Shown here piece after piece: positions 16,670 to 26,749 of a stretch of 64,000 bases of DNA. The notes under the pieces are model-generated. The model made no database searches, had not been told where the DNA came from, and was given only the letters and a program-made list of their open reading frames with translations. How positions within the stretch are numbered: position 1 is the stretch's first letter; every line of letters starts with the position of its first letter. Source of the stretch: Desulfatitalea sp. BRH_c12 (GTDB lineage Bacteria > Desulfobacterota > Desulfobacteria > Desulfobacterales > Desulfosarcinaceae); contig LADR01000008.1 in NCBI GenBank assembly GCA_000961655.1, positions 248,001 to 312,000 of the forward strand. Direction: 5' to 3'. A program made the position numbers and the translations under genes.

Positions 16670-19600
16670 ATGGCCAGACGCGACGACATTCATAAAATTC
16701 TGATCATCGGTTCCGGTCCGATCATTATCGGGCAGGCCTGCGAGTTCGACTATTCCGGTACGCAGGCGTGCAAGGCATTGCGCTCTATGGGATACCAAAT
16801 TGTGCTGGTTAATTCCAACCCGGCCACCATCATGACCGATCCGGGCACGGCCGATGCGACCTATATAGAACCGCTGAATGTCAAATCGCTGGAAAAAATC
16901 ATCGCCGCGGAACGGCCCGACGCGATTTTGCCCAACCTGGGCGGTCAAACCGGCCTGAATCTTTCCTCCGAGTTATACCATGCCGGGATCTTTGAAAAAT
17001 ACGGTGTGCAGGTTATCGGCGTGAACATCGACGCCATCGAACGCGGCGAGGACCGGGTCGCCTTCAAGACCACCATGGAACGGTTGGGCATCGAGATGCC
17101 TCGCAGCACGGCGGTCACCACCATCGAAGCGGCCGAGAAGGTCGCCGAGGAACTGGGCTACCCGGTGGTGATTCGGCCGGCCTACACCATGGGCGGCACC
17201 GGCGGCGGTCTGGTTTACAACCTGGAAGAACTGCGCACGATCGTGAACAGGGGACTGGCGGCCAGCATGATTCACCAGGTATTGGTCGAAGAGTCCGTGC
17301 TGGGCTGGGAAGAATTGGAACTGGAAGTGGTGCGCGACGCCAAAAACCAGATGGTTACGGTATGTTTCATTGAGAACGTGGATGCCATGGGCGTGCATAC
17401 CGGCGACAGCTACTGCACAGCCCCCATGCTCACCATCGCACCGGCCTTGCAGAAAAAATTGCAGGACTACGCCTATGCCATCGTCGAGGCTATCGAGGTG
17501 ATTGGCGGCACCAACGTTCAATTCGCCCACGACCCCAAGACGGGCCGAATCGTGATCATCGAAATCAACCCGCGTACGTCGCGTTCATCGGCCCTGGCCT
17601 CCAAGGCCACCGGTTTTCCCATCGCCCGCGTGTCATCTCTGCTGGCCGGCGGCCTGACCATGGACGAAATCCCCTATTGGCGCGACGGCAGCCTGGAGAA
17701 ATACACGCCTTCGGGCGACTACGTGGTGGTTAAATTCGCCCGCTGGGCCTTTGAGAAATTCGCCGGCATCCAGGATCGCCTGGGCACCCAGATGCGCGCC
17801 GTGGGCGAGGCCATGAGCATTGGCAAAAATTATAAAGAGGCCTTTCAAAAGGCTATCCGCAGCCTGGAGATCAACCGCTACGGCCTGGGGTTCGCCAAGG
17901 ACTTCAATAAACTGTCCCTTGAGACCTTGCTGCAGCGGTTGGTGGTGGCCACCAGTGAAAGGCAGTTTCTCATGTACGAGGCGCTGCGCAAAGGCGCCGA
18001 CATCGGACAACTGCATACCCTGACGCATATTAAGCCCTGGTTCATCGAGCAGATGAAGGAACTGGTGATGCTCGAAGAGCAGATTCTGACCTTCAAGGGT
18101 AAGGCGTTGCCCGAGGCGTTGCTGCGCCAAGCCAAGCAGGACGGGTTCGCCGACCGGTACCTGGCCAAGTTGCTCGCGGTGCCGGAACGGGATATCCGCG
18201 AACAGCGCATTGCACTGGGGATCGTGGAAGCCTGGGAACCGGTGCCGGTCAGTGGTGTGGATGACGCGGCCTATTACTACTCCACCTACAATGCCCCCGA
18301 TCGTGTGCCGGTCAGCAGCCGCAAGAAAATCATGGTCCTTGGCGGCGGTCCCAACCGCATCGGCCAGGGGATCGAGTTCGACTACTGCTGTGTACATGCC
18401 GCCATGGCAATTCGCGAGGCCGGCCTGGAATCGATCATGGTCAATTGCAATCCCGAAACAGTGTCCACCGACTACGATACATCCGACAAGCTGTATTTCG
18501 AGCCGTTGACCGTGGAAGATGTCCTGAGCATCTATCATAAAGAAAAACCCGAGGGGGTCATCGTGCAGTTCGGCGGCCAGACGCCCCTGAACATCGCCAA
18601 GGAACTGGCCGAGGCCGGCGTGACGATTCTGGGGACTTCTCCGGAGACGATCGACTTGGCCGAGGATCGCGACCGCTTCAGCCGGATCATGCGCCGCCTG
18701 GGCATTCCCCAGCCGGAGTCGGGCATGGCGGCCAGCGCCGAAGAAGCCCTGAAGATCGCCGACACCATCGGTTATCCGCTCATGGTCCGTCCCTCCTACG
18801 TGCTGGGCGGTCGCGGCATGGAAATTGTGCATGACGATCAGATGCTCAAGCGCTATCTCGCTGTGGCTGTCGAGGAAGTTACCCCCGAACGGCCGGTACT
18901 GATCGACAAATTTTTGGACAACGCCATCGAAGCCGAGGCCGACGCCATTGCCGACGGCGTGGATGCCTTCGTTCCGGCGGTCATGGAGCATATCGAGCTG
19001 GCCGGCATCCATTCGGGCGATTCGGCCTGCGTTATTCCGCCGATCAGCCTGGCCCCCAAACATATCGATACCATCCGCGAATACACCCGCCGCATTGCCA
19101 TTGAATTGAAGGTGGTGGGTCTGATGAATATTCAGTACGCCATCCAGGGCGATACGGTGTATGTGCTGGAGGCCAACCCGCGCGCATCGCGAACCGTGCC
19201 GATCGTCTCCAAGGTGTGCGGCCTGTCCATGGCGCGTCTGGCCACGCAGGTCGTACTGGGCAAAACCATGGCTGATCTGAATCTGCGCGAAATACAGATT
19301 CCTTATTACGGCGTGAAGGAAGCGGTTTTTCCGTTCAACATGTTCCCGGAAGTGGATCCCGTGCTGGGGCCAGAGATGCGCTCGACCGGCGAAGTGCTGG
19401 GAATGGCGCGCTCTTTCGGGCGTGCCTATTTCAAGGCCCAGGAGGCCACCCAGTCTTCGCTGCCCCTGGAAGGCACCGTGCTTTTTACGGTGGCGGACCG
19501 GGACAAGGCGGCAGCCCTGGAGCCTGTCCGGCGTTTCCGTGAACTGGGCTTTACGATCATGGCTACCGAGGGTACCCATCAGTTCCTGAAGGAAAAAGGC

Positions 19601-19873
19601 ATCGAGACCCAATCGGTTTCGAAATTGGACCTGGGACGGCCCAACCTGGTGGATGCGATCAAAAGCGGAAAGATACATCTGTTGGTCAACACGCCCAGCG
19701 GCAAAAAAGGTTCGGCCGACAGTTTGAACATCCGCAAGGCGGCCATCAAGTATAAAATTCCCTATATCACCACCACTGCGGCGGCCATTGCGGCAGCCAA
19801 AGGTATCGCCGCCATGCGCGAAGGCGAGGCCCAGGTACGGTCGGTGCAGAGTTACCACGGGGAACTTCGCTGA
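16670..19873 (+). CDS. carB: Carbamoyl-phosphate synthase large subunit
   Basis: 1067 residues, full length for CarB. It makes carbamoyl phosphate from bicarbonate, two ATP and ammonia channelled from the small subunit, for arginine and pyrimidine synthesis. It shows the duplicated ATP-grasp organisation: GSGPIIIGQACEFDYSG near the N-terminus, GGGPNRIGQGIEFDYCC near 560-576, and in each half the VVIRPAYTMGG or LMVRPSYVLGG segment with EINPRTSRSSA or LEANPRASRTVP. The C-terminal 130 residues are the MGS-like allosteric domain (EGTVLFTVADRDK). AAGGAG lies 6 bases before the ATG. No carA is adjacent in the window; a PurF-like gene follows after about 95 bases. Confidence 0.98.
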   Translation: MARRDDIHKILIIGSGPIIIGQACEFDYSGTQACKALRSMGYQIVLVNSNPATIMTDPGTADATYIEPLNVKSLEKIIAAERPDAILPNLGGQTGLNLSSELYHAGIFEKYGVQVIGVNIDAIERGEDRVAFKTTMERLGIEMPRSTAVTTIEAAEKVAEELGYPVVIRPAYTMGGTGGGLVYNLEELRTIVNRGLAASMIHQVLVEESVLGWEELELEVVRDAKNQMVTVCFIENVDAMGVHTGDSYCTAPMLTIAPALQKKLQDYAYAIVEAIEVIGGTNVQFAHDPKTGRIVIIEINPRTSRSSALASKATGFPIARVSSLLAGGLTMDEIPYWRDGSLEKYTPSGDYVVVKFARWAFEKFAGIQDRLGTQMRAVGEAMSIGKNYKEAFQKAIRSLEINRYGLGFAKDFNKLSLETLLQRLVVATSERQFLMYEALRKGADIGQLHTLTHIKPWFIEQMKELVMLEEQILTFKGKALPEALLRQAKQDGFADRYLAKLLAVPERDIREQRIALGIVEAWEPVPVSGVDDAAYYYSTYNAPDRVPVSSRKKIMVLGGGPNRIGQGIEFDYCCVHAAMAIREAGLESIMVNCNPETVSTDYDTSDKLYFEPLTVEDVLSIYHKEKPEGVIVQFGGQTPLNIAKELAEAGVTILGTSPETIDLAEDRDRFSRIMRRLGIPQPESGMAASAEEALKIADTIGYPLMVRPSYVLGGRGMEIVHDDQMLKRYLAVAVEEVTPERPVLIDKFLDNAIEAEADAIADGVDAFVPAVMEHIELAGIHSGDSACVIPPISLAPKHIDTIREYTRRIAIELKVVGLMNIQYAIQGDTVYVLEANPRASRTVPIVSKVCGLSMARLATQVVLGKTMADLNLREIQIPYYGVKEAVFPFNMFPEVDPVLGPEMRSTGEVLGMARSFGRAYFKAQEATQSSLPLEGTVLFTVADRDKAAALEPVRRFRELGFTIMATEGTHQFLKEKGIETQSVSKLDLGRPNLVDAIKSGKIHLLVNTPSGKKGSADSLNIRKAAIKYKIPYITTTAAAIAAAKGIAAMREGEAQVRSVQSYHGELR

Positions 19874-19969
19874 TTTGTTTAATTGTTAACCGTTAAATAC
19901 GTCGATTCTTCAAATCGAAAGTGAACAACGAATCGGCTGATTAACGAATTCACTCAATACGAGGTCATC

Positions 19970-21373
19970 ATGGGCGGTTTATTCGGAGTTGTCTCTCAAA
20001 CGGACTGTGTCGCGGATCTATTTTATGGTACCGATTACCATAGTCATATGGGAACCAAACGCGGCGGCATGGCCGTTCGCAATTCGCAAAACATCCATCG
20101 CGCCATTCACAATCTGGAAAACAGTTACTTCCGGACGAAATTCGAAGCGGAACTCGGGGTTTTCCACGGAACCAAGGGCATCGGGGTGATCAGTGACACC
20201 GACCCGCAGCCATTGATTATCGGATCGCACCTGGGCACCTTTGGCATAGTCACCGTGGGCCGCATCAATAATATGGCAGATCTGGTGGCGGGCGCGTTCG
20301 CTAAAAAGAGCTACTTCTCCGACACCACCGATGGTCGTACCAACCCCACGGAAGTGGTGGCCATGCTGATCTGCCAGGAGGCCAGCTTCGAGGCCGGTAT
20401 CCGCCGTGCCCAGGAAACAATTCAGGGCTCGTGCTCGATGCTGCTGCTCACCGACAAGGGCGTTTATGCGGCACGCGACCGCCTGGGGCGGACGCCGTTG
20501 GTCGTGGGACGGCGTCAAGACGCCGTGGCGGTCAGCTCCGAATCCTGCGCTTTCCCCAATCTTGGATTCGATGTCGATCACTTTCTGGGCCCCGGTGAAG
20601 CGGTCTTCATCACCGCCGATGGCTGGGAGCAGTGCCTGCCACCCGGCGATCGCCTGCAGATTTGTTCGTTTTTATGGGTTTATTACGGCTATCCGGCCTC
20701 CGAGTACGAGGGCATCAATGTCGAGTGTGTCCGCTACAACTGTGGGGCCGCCCTGGCGCGCACCGACGATGTCGAAGTGGATCAGGTCGCCGGCGTACCC
20801 GATTCAGGCATCGGGCATGCTCTGGGGTATGCCAATGAGAAGAAAGTGCCTTACCGTCGGCCGTTTGTTAAATATACGCCGACCTGGCCGCGCAGCTTCA
20901 TGCCCCAAAATCAGAAAATGCGTGACCTGGTGGCCAGGATGAAACTGATTCCGGTGCGCCAGCTCATCAAGGATCAACGCCTGATGTTTTGCGACGATTC
21001 GATTGTGCGCGGCACGCAGCTCAAGGAAAATGTCCAGATTCTATTCGATTACGGCGCCCGGCAGGTCCACATGCGCCCGGCCTGTCCGACCCTGATTTAT
21101 CCGTGCGAATTCCTCAATTTTTCCAACTCGCGATCGACCCTCGACCTGGCCGGCCGCAAGGTCATCCATGCGCTCGAAGGATCGGATGATAAGAATCTGG
21201 AATTGTATGCCCAGGCTGGATCGGAAAAGAATCTGGCCATGATCGAAAAAATCCGAACCCAACTGCACCTGACTTCGCTCAAATACCAGCGCCTGGAAGA
21301 TCTGGTCACCGCCATCGGTCTGCCCAAAGAGCGCTTGTGCACACACTGCTGGGATGGGAGTAGTTGTTGTTGA
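19970..21373 (+). CDS. PurF-like amidophosphoribosyltransferase homologue lacking the catalytic Cys
   Basis: 467 residues, the length of PurF, with an N-terminal class II glutamine amidotransferase domain (about 1-235) and a C-terminal phosphoribosyltransferase domain. The PRPP loop is recognisable (LMFCDDSIVRGTQLKENV, about 341-358), as are RDRLGRTPLVVG and SSESCAFPNLGF. The protein begins MGGLFGVV, whereas PurF begins MCGI after start or propeptide: the catalytic N-terminal cysteine is a glycine. Glutaminase activity by the usual mechanism should therefore be absent, leaving ammonia-dependent, regulatory or altered chemistry. The C-terminus ends in CTHCWDGSSCC, a possible metal site. GAGGT precedes the ATG. 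I leave out a symbol because it is probably a paralogue rather than the housekeeping PurF. Confidence 0.85.
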   Translation: MGGLFGVVSQTDCVADLFYGTDYHSHMGTKRGGMAVRNSQNIHRAIHNLENSYFRTKFEAELGVFHGTKGIGVISDTDPQPLIIGSHLGTFGIVTVGRINNMADLVAGAFAKKSYFSDTTDGRTNPTEVVAMLICQEASFEAGIRRAQETIQGSCSMLLLTDKGVYAARDRLGRTPLVVGRRQDAVAVSSESCAFPNLGFDVDHFLGPGEAVFITADGWEQCLPPGDRLQICSFLWVYYGYPASEYEGINVECVRYNCGAALARTDDVEVDQVAGVPDSGIGHALGYANEKKVPYRRPFVKYTPTWPRSFMPQNQKMRDLVARMKLIPVRQLIKDQRLMFCDDSIVRGTQLKENVQILFDYGARQVHMRPACPTLIYPCEFLNFSNSRSTLDLAGRKVIHALEGSDDKNLELYAQAGSEKNLAMIEKIRTQLHLTSLKYQRLEDLVTAIGLPKERLCTHCWDGSSCC

Positions 21374-21380
21374 TAACCCA

Positions 21381-23870
21381 TCATTGAATCAACAAAGGCT
21401 GCACATGCCAGATGTCGTTGGCGTATTCCATGATCGAACGGTCGCTGGAGAATCTGCCCATGCGGGCGGTGTTGAGAATCGAGCGGCGCGCCCACTGTTC
21501 CGTATCGGCAAACATGCGGTCGACCGCTTCCTGGGCCTCGATATAGGGTCGGTAATCGGCCAGCAGCATGTAATAATCGCCATGGTCGCGCAAGCTGTGG
21601 ACGATCGGTAGGAAAAGCCCCGACTCATGGGGTGAAAAAAAGCCCGAAGCCAACATGTCGAGCGTCTGTTTGAGTTCTTCGTCGTCCTTGTAGTGCTTTT
21701 CCGGGTCGTATCCCGCGCGGCGTTTGGTCAGGACCTCGCGTGCCGTTAATCCGAAGATAAATATGTTCTCACGGCCGACGGCTTCCATGATTTCAATATT
21801 GGCGCCGTCCAAAGTACCGATGGTCAGCGCGCCGTTGAGCGCCATTTTCATATTGCCGGTCCCCGAAGCTTCCATGCCGGCGGTAGATATCTGTTCCGAC
21901 AGATCGGCCGCCGGAATTATTTTTTCTGCCTGCGAGACGCAGTAGTTGGGCAAAAATAGAACCCGCAGACGACCGCGCACGCGCGGATCGCTGTTGATCA
22001 CGTTGGCGACTGCGTTGATCAGCTTGATGATCAGCTTGGCCTGGCGGTAGGCGGGCGCCGCCTTGCCTGCGAAGATGACTGTACGCGGGATAAAAGCGTT
22101 TTGGGGCGAAGATTTGATGCGGTTATACAAGGTGATCACGTGCAGCACATTGAGCAGTTGGCGCTTGTATTCATGCATCCGTTTGACTTGCACATCGAAC
22201 AGCGTGTCCGGATCGACGCCCAATTTGATCTTACGCAGAATATACTGGACCAGGCGTTGTTTATTTTCGTGCTTGGTTTTCATCCATTGTTCGCGAAACG
22301 CCGCATCCTCGGCATACGGCACCAGCTTTTCCAGCTGATCCAGATCGCTTATCCACTCCGGCCCAATGACCGAGGTGATCAGGCGCGACAGCGAGGGGTT
22401 TACCTGTTTGAGCCAGCGCCGCGGCGTGATGCCGTTGGTGACATTCCGAATGCGTTCCGGAAAAATCTGATGAAAATCCCTGAACAATTGCAGCTGCAGG
22501 ATGCGGCTGTGCAGCGCGGCCACCCCGTTGACCGTGTGGCTGCCGACGATTGCCAGATGTGCCATGCGCACGTGCTTGACGTTGCCTTCGGCGATCAGCG
22601 ACACGCGTCCGGGCAGTGCCAGGTCTTCCGGAAAGCGGGTGCGCACCGCATCCAGAAAGCGCTGATTGATCTCATAAATAATTTGGAGATGGCGCGGCAG
22701 TAGCCGTCCGATCATTTCCACCGGCCAAGTTTCCAGGGCCTCGGGCAGCACGGTATGATTGGTGTACGCGAAAGTTTGCTCGCTGATCCTCCAGGCTTCA
22801 TCCCAACCCAGACCCTCCTCATCCATCAACAGACGCATCAGTTCCGGAATAGCGATCGAAGGATGTGTGTCATTGAGTTGAATGGCGACAAAATTGGGAA
22901 AATCCGCAAACGACCGGTTGATTTTTCGATAGCGCCGCAAGATGTCGTTCAAGGTGGCGGCCACGAAAAAATACTGCTGTTTCAGACGCAGTTCTTTGCC
23001 CCATTCCCCTTCATCGCTGGGATAAAGCACTTTGGAGATGTTCTCGCTGACCACTTTGGATTGCACCGCGCCGATGTAATCGCCCTGATTGAAGATTTCC
23101 AGGTTGAACTCGCGACTCGACTGGGCGGCCCATAAACGCATGTTGGTCACGTACTCGTCCCCGTAGCCCGGCACCATGATGTCGCAGGCCATGGCCATCA
23201 CGACCTCGTAATCCACCCAGCGCTGTCGCTGACGGCCCTCTCGGTCGCGAAACCCCTCGGTCCGGCCGAAAAAGCGCACGGGCACCAGATGGTCGCGCCG
23301 TTGAATTTCCCAGGGATTGCCGCGCCGTAGCCAGTTGTCCGCCTGTTCGCGTTGGTACCCGTTATCGATCACTTGGTGAAATATACCATAGTCATAACGA
23401 ATGCCGTAACCGTAGCCGGGCAGGTCGCGGCAGGCGATCGAATCCATGTAACAAGAGGCCAGCCGCCCTAAACCGCCGTTGCCCAGTCCGGCGTCCCACT
23501 CCTCTTCTTCCAGGTCATCCAGATCGAATCCAAGATCGGCCATGGTCTGGCGGGCTTCTTCTTCCATGCCGAGACTGATCAGATAGTTTTTTAGAAACCG
23601 CCCCGGCAGGAATTCTAATGACAGAAAATAGACCCGTTTGGCCAATGTATCGTAAAGTGCCCGCTGGGTTTTGATCCAGCGCCAGATGAGCCGGTCGCGC
23701 ACGCTGTGCGCCAATCCCATGAATGCGGTGTACTTGCTGGGTTTCATGGGGTCGTTGCCCATGGTGAAAAAAATGTGTTGCAGAACGCTTTCCTTCAATG
23801 CGTCGGCCTTTTCCGCGGGTGGCATAAAGTTGCCAAGGGCGGGCAAGGATATTGCCTTTTGGGCGCACAT
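21381..23870 (-). CDS. glgP: Glycogen/maltodextrin phosphorylase
   Basis: 829 residues, near the 800-830 typical of bacterial alpha-glucan phosphorylases. It removes glucose 1-phosphate from the non-reducing ends of glycogen. Family stretches are YFLSLEFLPGRFLKN, GNGGLGRLASCYMDS, KRMHEYKRQLLN and EASGTGNMKMALNGALTIGTLDGANIE, in which Lys675 should hold pyridoxal phosphate. I chose the ATG at 23868-23870 because GGGAGG lies 9 bases upstream; in-frame ATGs at 23909 and 23966 have weak sites. The gene is convergent with the PurF-like gene (7 bases apart) and divergent from mnmG. No other glycogen genes are nearby. Confidence 0.95.
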   Translation of the reverse strand: MCAQKAISLPALGNFMPPAEKADALKESVLQHIFFTMGNDPMKPSKYTAFMGLAHSVRDRLIWRWIKTQRALYDTLAKRVYFLSLEFLPGRFLKNYLISLGMEEEARQTMADLGFDLDDLEEEEWDAGLGNGGLGRLASCYMDSIACRDLPGYGYGIRYDYGIFHQVIDNGYQREQADNWLRRGNPWEIQRRDHLVPVRFFGRTEGFRDREGRQRQRWVDYEVVMAMACDIMVPGYGDEYVTNMRLWAAQSSREFNLEIFNQGDYIGAVQSKVVSENISKVLYPSDEGEWGKELRLKQQYFFVAATLNDILRRYRKINRSFADFPNFVAIQLNDTHPSIAIPELMRLLMDEEGLGWDEAWRISEQTFAYTNHTVLPEALETWPVEMIGRLLPRHLQIIYEINQRFLDAVRTRFPEDLALPGRVSLIAEGNVKHVRMAHLAIVGSHTVNGVAALHSRILQLQLFRDFHQIFPERIRNVTNGITPRRWLKQVNPSLSRLITSVIGPEWISDLDQLEKLVPYAEDAAFREQWMKTKHENKQRLVQYILRKIKLGVDPDTLFDVQVKRMHEYKRQLLNVLHVITLYNRIKSSPQNAFIPRTVIFAGKAAPAYRQAKLIIKLINAVANVINSDPRVRGRLRVLFLPNYCVSQAEKIIPAADLSEQISTAGMEASGTGNMKMALNGALTIGTLDGANIEIMEAVGRENIFIFGLTAREVLTKRRAGYDPEKHYKDDEELKQTLDMLASGFFSPHESGLFLPIVHSLRDHGDYYMLLADYRPYIEAQEAVDRMFADTEQWARRSILNTARMGRFSSDRSIMEYANDIWHVQPLLIQ

Positions 23871-24228
23871 ACGGCGTATCCTCCCTTGTAAAGAAAATTT
23901 ACGGGTCATGCGCGTGGGCTCGACCAGATGGAGCACTGTGGGGAATTGTCGATTCGGATAATGCATTCACTCAGTAGGCAAGTTGAAAAGAACGTCGCCA
24001 AGCCCATTAGCCCTTCGTGGCTCGGGCGAGCAACCCCATGTCACTCATGCAGGTTCCCTTGAATTGATGTCAGTGGATAACACTCTTTAAAAATAAGCAA
24101 CCTTAATGGTCGGGCAACTCCAAACTGGTCTTTCTCTATAATTATTCGGGGCCCGGCCTCTTTCTCGACTTTTTCTTTTTAAGGTTATATAAGGTCGATA
24201 TCTGAATAAGGGGCGGTTTTATCTTAAT
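23871..24228. other. Divergent intergenic region glgP/mnmG
   Basis: About 360 bases that must hold promoters of both genes. An A/T-rich stretch (24090-24228) precedes mnmG, but no unambiguous promoter, hairpin or small gene was found by eye. Confidence 0.5.
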
Positions 24229-26124
24229 ATGACGAACTATACTAAAAAATATGATCTGATCGTGGTGGGAGCCGGCCATGCCGGGTGCGAAGCCGCTCTG
24301 GCCGCGGCGCGCATGGGTTGCGAGGTGTTGTTGCTGGCCATTGACCTGGACAAGGTGGCGGCCATGCCGTGCAGCCCCTCCATCGGCGGAATGGCCAAGG
24401 GGCAACTGGTGCGCGAAATCGACGCCCTGGGCGGTGAAATGGCTAAAATCAGCGATCTTACCGCCATCCAGTACAAAACCCTCAACACCAAGAAGGGCCC
24501 AGCCGTTCAATCGTCGCGTACCCAGAACGATAAAAAACGTTATCACATGGCCATGAAAGCCGTGGTGGAGCAGCAGCCGCGTTTGGATCTCAAGCAGGTT
24601 ATGGTCGAGCGGCTGGTGATCGAGGACGGCCGCGTGGTCGGGGTAGAGGACCATACCGGCTTCGGCTTTCTGGCCCGTACGGTCGTATTGGCCACCGGCA
24701 CCTTTCTCAGTGGACTGGTGCACATCGGTTTCAAAGCCATCCAGGCCGGCCGTGCCGGCGAGTTCGCCGCCTACGGGTTGGCGACCAGCTTGGCCGACAT
24801 CGGTTTGACGCTCGGGCGCATGAAAACCGGTACGCCGCCGCGGTTGTCCCGTGCCAGCATCGACTATTCCCAATTCGAAGTTCAGGAAATGGATGCGGTG
24901 CCGCGCCCGTTTTCCTATTTCAGCCAGGCCGCGCGCCTGCCTCAGATGCCCAGTTACATGGGACGCACCAACCCGCGCGTTCACCAGGTGGTGCGCGACC
25001 ACCTGCATCTGTCCGCCTTATATGGCGGGGTCATAAAAGGGACATCGGCTCGCTACTGCCCGTCGTTCGAAGACAAGGTGGTCCGCTTCAGCGACAAGGA
25101 GAGCCATCACGTGATCCTCGAGCCTGAAGGGCTGGACACCCAGGAAATTTACGCCAGCGGCCTGGGCAACAGCTTGCCGATGGATGTTCAGATCCAGGTG
25201 GTGCGCGCGGTGCCAGGCTTGGAAGCGGCCGAGATCATCCGGCCGGCCTACGCCATCGAGTACGATTACGTCGATCCGATCCAGCTCAAAGCGACGCTGG
25301 AGACCAAAAAAGTGGCCGGCCTCTACCTTGCGGGACAGATCAACGGTACCTCCGGCTACGAAGAAGCCGCGGCGCAAGGATTGTGGGCCGGCATCAATGC
25401 GGCTTGCAAAGTCCAGGGGCGTCCGCCATTTGTGCTCGACCGGTCGCAGGCGTATATCGCCGTCATGGTCGACGATCTGGTGACGCGCGGCACGCAGGAG
25501 CCCTACCGCATGTTCACGTCGCGTGCGGAGTATCGTCTGCTGCTGCGCGAAGACAACGCCGACCTGCGCCTGATGGCCATCGGCCGGGAACTCGGATTGA
25601 TTGCCGAGGATGCGGCCAGGGAGGCTGCCGAGCGCCAGGCGCTGATTGACGCCGAAATCAAGCGCATCCGCAACACCGTGATAAGGCCACTGCCTGCGGT
25701 CAATGACTACCTGGCCGCCAAACAGACCGTCGCCATAAGCCACGGCATTCACCTTGCACAGCTGCTCAAACGAACTGAACTGGATTATGACGCCGTGGCC
25801 CTGTTCGCGCCCGCACCAACGCCGCTGGACCCGCGCGTGACTCGGCAGGCCGAAATCGAAATCAAATACGAAGGCTACATTCAGCGCCAGCTCTCCGAAA
25901 TTGCGCGTTTCAAACACCTGGAGCAGATCCGGTTGCCGGATAATTTCGATTATGCCTTGGTGCACGGGTTGTCCAACGAGCTGAAGGAAAAGTTGAGCCA
26001 GGTGCGCCCGGGTTCGCTGGGACAAGCCTCGCGAATTGCCGGCATCACGCCGGCGGCCATTTCGGTCCTGATGGTTGCATTGCGGGCAGCGGAACGGAGC
26101 AGGAACGATGAGCGACGGGCTTAA
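24229..26124 (+). CDS. mnmG: tRNA uridine-34 carboxymethylaminomethyl-modifying enzyme MnmG (GidA)
   Basis: 631 residues, standard for MnmG. With MnmE it installs the carboxymethylaminomethyl group at the wobble uridine of certain tRNAs, using FAD, NADH and methylene-tetrahydrofolate. Signature stretches are [19 protein letters not shown] at residues 11-29, [45 protein letters not shown] and [20 protein letters not shown]. The C-terminal helical domain ends with [12 protein letters not shown]. The ribosome-binding site is weak. The end overlaps the next gene (fetA-like) by 17 bases, so the two are translationally linked although functionally unrelated. Confidence 0.97.
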   Translation: MTNYTKKYDLIVVGAGHAGCEAALAAARMGCEVLLLAIDLDKVAAMPCSPSIGGMAKGQLVREIDALGGEMAKISDLTAIQYKTLNTKKGPAVQSSRTQNDKKRYHMAMKAVVEQQPRLDLKQVMVERLVIEDGRVVGVEDHTGFGFLARTVVLATGTFLSGLVHIGFKAIQAGRAGEFAAYGLATSLADIGLTLGRMKTGTPPRLSRASIDYSQFEVQEMDAVPRPFSYFSQAARLPQMPSYMGRTNPRVHQVVRDHLHLSALYGGVIKGTSARYCPSFEDKVVRFSDKESHHVILEPEGLDTQEIYASGLGNSLPMDVQIQVVRAVPGLEAAEIIRPAYAIEYDYVDPIQLKATLETKKVAGLYLAGQINGTSGYEEAAAQGLWAGINAACKVQGRPPFVLDRSQAYIAVMVDDLVTRGTQEPYRMFTSRAEYRLLLREDNADLRLMAIGRELGLIAEDAAREAAERQALIDAEIKRIRNTVIRPLPAVNDYLAAKQTVAISHGIHLAQLLKRTELDYDAVALFAPAPTPLDPRVTRQAEIEIKYEGYIQRQLSEIARFKHLEQIRLPDNFDYALVHGLSNELKEKLSQVRPGSLGQASRIAGITPAAISVLMVALRAAERSRNDERRA

Positions 26125-26749
26125 GTTGAAGAATTTCAGCTGCCGCTCCGTGAAAGCGGTCGATTTGCAAGTGGTGCCCGGCCAAGCCATCGGGATCACA
26201 GGGCCTTCGGGGACCGGCAAGAGCCTGTTTCTCAGAGCGCTGGCCGATCTGGACCCCTACGAGGGGCACCTGGCGCTCGATGGTGAAGCGGCCGCCCACG
26301 TGCCCGCACCGCAGTGGCGCCGCAAAGTGGCCCTGCTGCCGGCCGAAAGCGCCTGGTGGGAAGACACCGTGGGCGGGCATTTCGCGCAAGTGCCCCAAGG
26401 GTGGCTGCAACGCCTGGGGTTTGACGAGCAGGCGCTGCAGTGGCAGGTCAGTCGTTTGTCCAGCGGAGAACGTCAGCGGCTCTCATTGCTGCGCCTGCTG
26501 ATTCAGCAGCCGCGCGTGCTGCTGCTCGATGAACCCACCGCGAATCTCGATGCCGAAAACATCGTGCGGGTCGAATCCCTGCTCTCCGATTTTCGTGTCT
26601 CTCAGCGGCCTGCCATTCTTTGGGTCAGTCACGATACAGAGCAGCTGAAACGCTGGTGCGACCCCATCTTCGTTTTGGCTGAACAACGCCTGCGGCCCCT
26701 GAACGCCCCTTCAAGGAAGACCCCTCTGCAGCAAGGCGGCGCGGCATGA
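26108..26749 (+). CDS. fetA: FetA-type ABC transporter ATP-binding protein
   Basis: 213 residues, close to E. coli FetA (YbbL). Walker A is GPSGTGKS, the signature is [15 protein letters not shown] and Walker B is [12 protein letters not shown]. The ATG at 26108 with AGGA just upstream lies inside the end of mnmG. It overlaps the permease gene fetB by four bases (ATGA). In E. coli, FetAB exports iron and protects against oxidative stress; that role is taken from the family and the diagnostic FetB partner. Confidence 0.85.
   Translation: MSDGLKLKNFSCRSVKAVDLQVVPGQAIGITGPSGTGKSLFLRALADLDPYEGHLALDGEAAAHVPAPQWRRKVALLPAESAWWEDTVGGHFAQVPQGWLQRLGFDEQALQWQVSRLSSGERQRLSLLRLLIQQPRVLLLDEPTANLDAENIVRVESLLSDFRVSQRPAILWVSHDTEQLKRWCDPIFVLAEQRLRPLNAPSRKTPLQQGGAA

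Noticed and set aside
17633-19858. 741-codon open frame antisense to carB
   Set aside because: It mirrors the highly biased codon use of carB, has His/Gln-rich translation without family features and no ribosome-binding site.
21381-23966. Upstream start for glgP at 23966 or 23909
   Set aside because: Extra residues do not look like phosphorylase, and only the ATG at 23870 has a strong GGGAGG at proper spacing.
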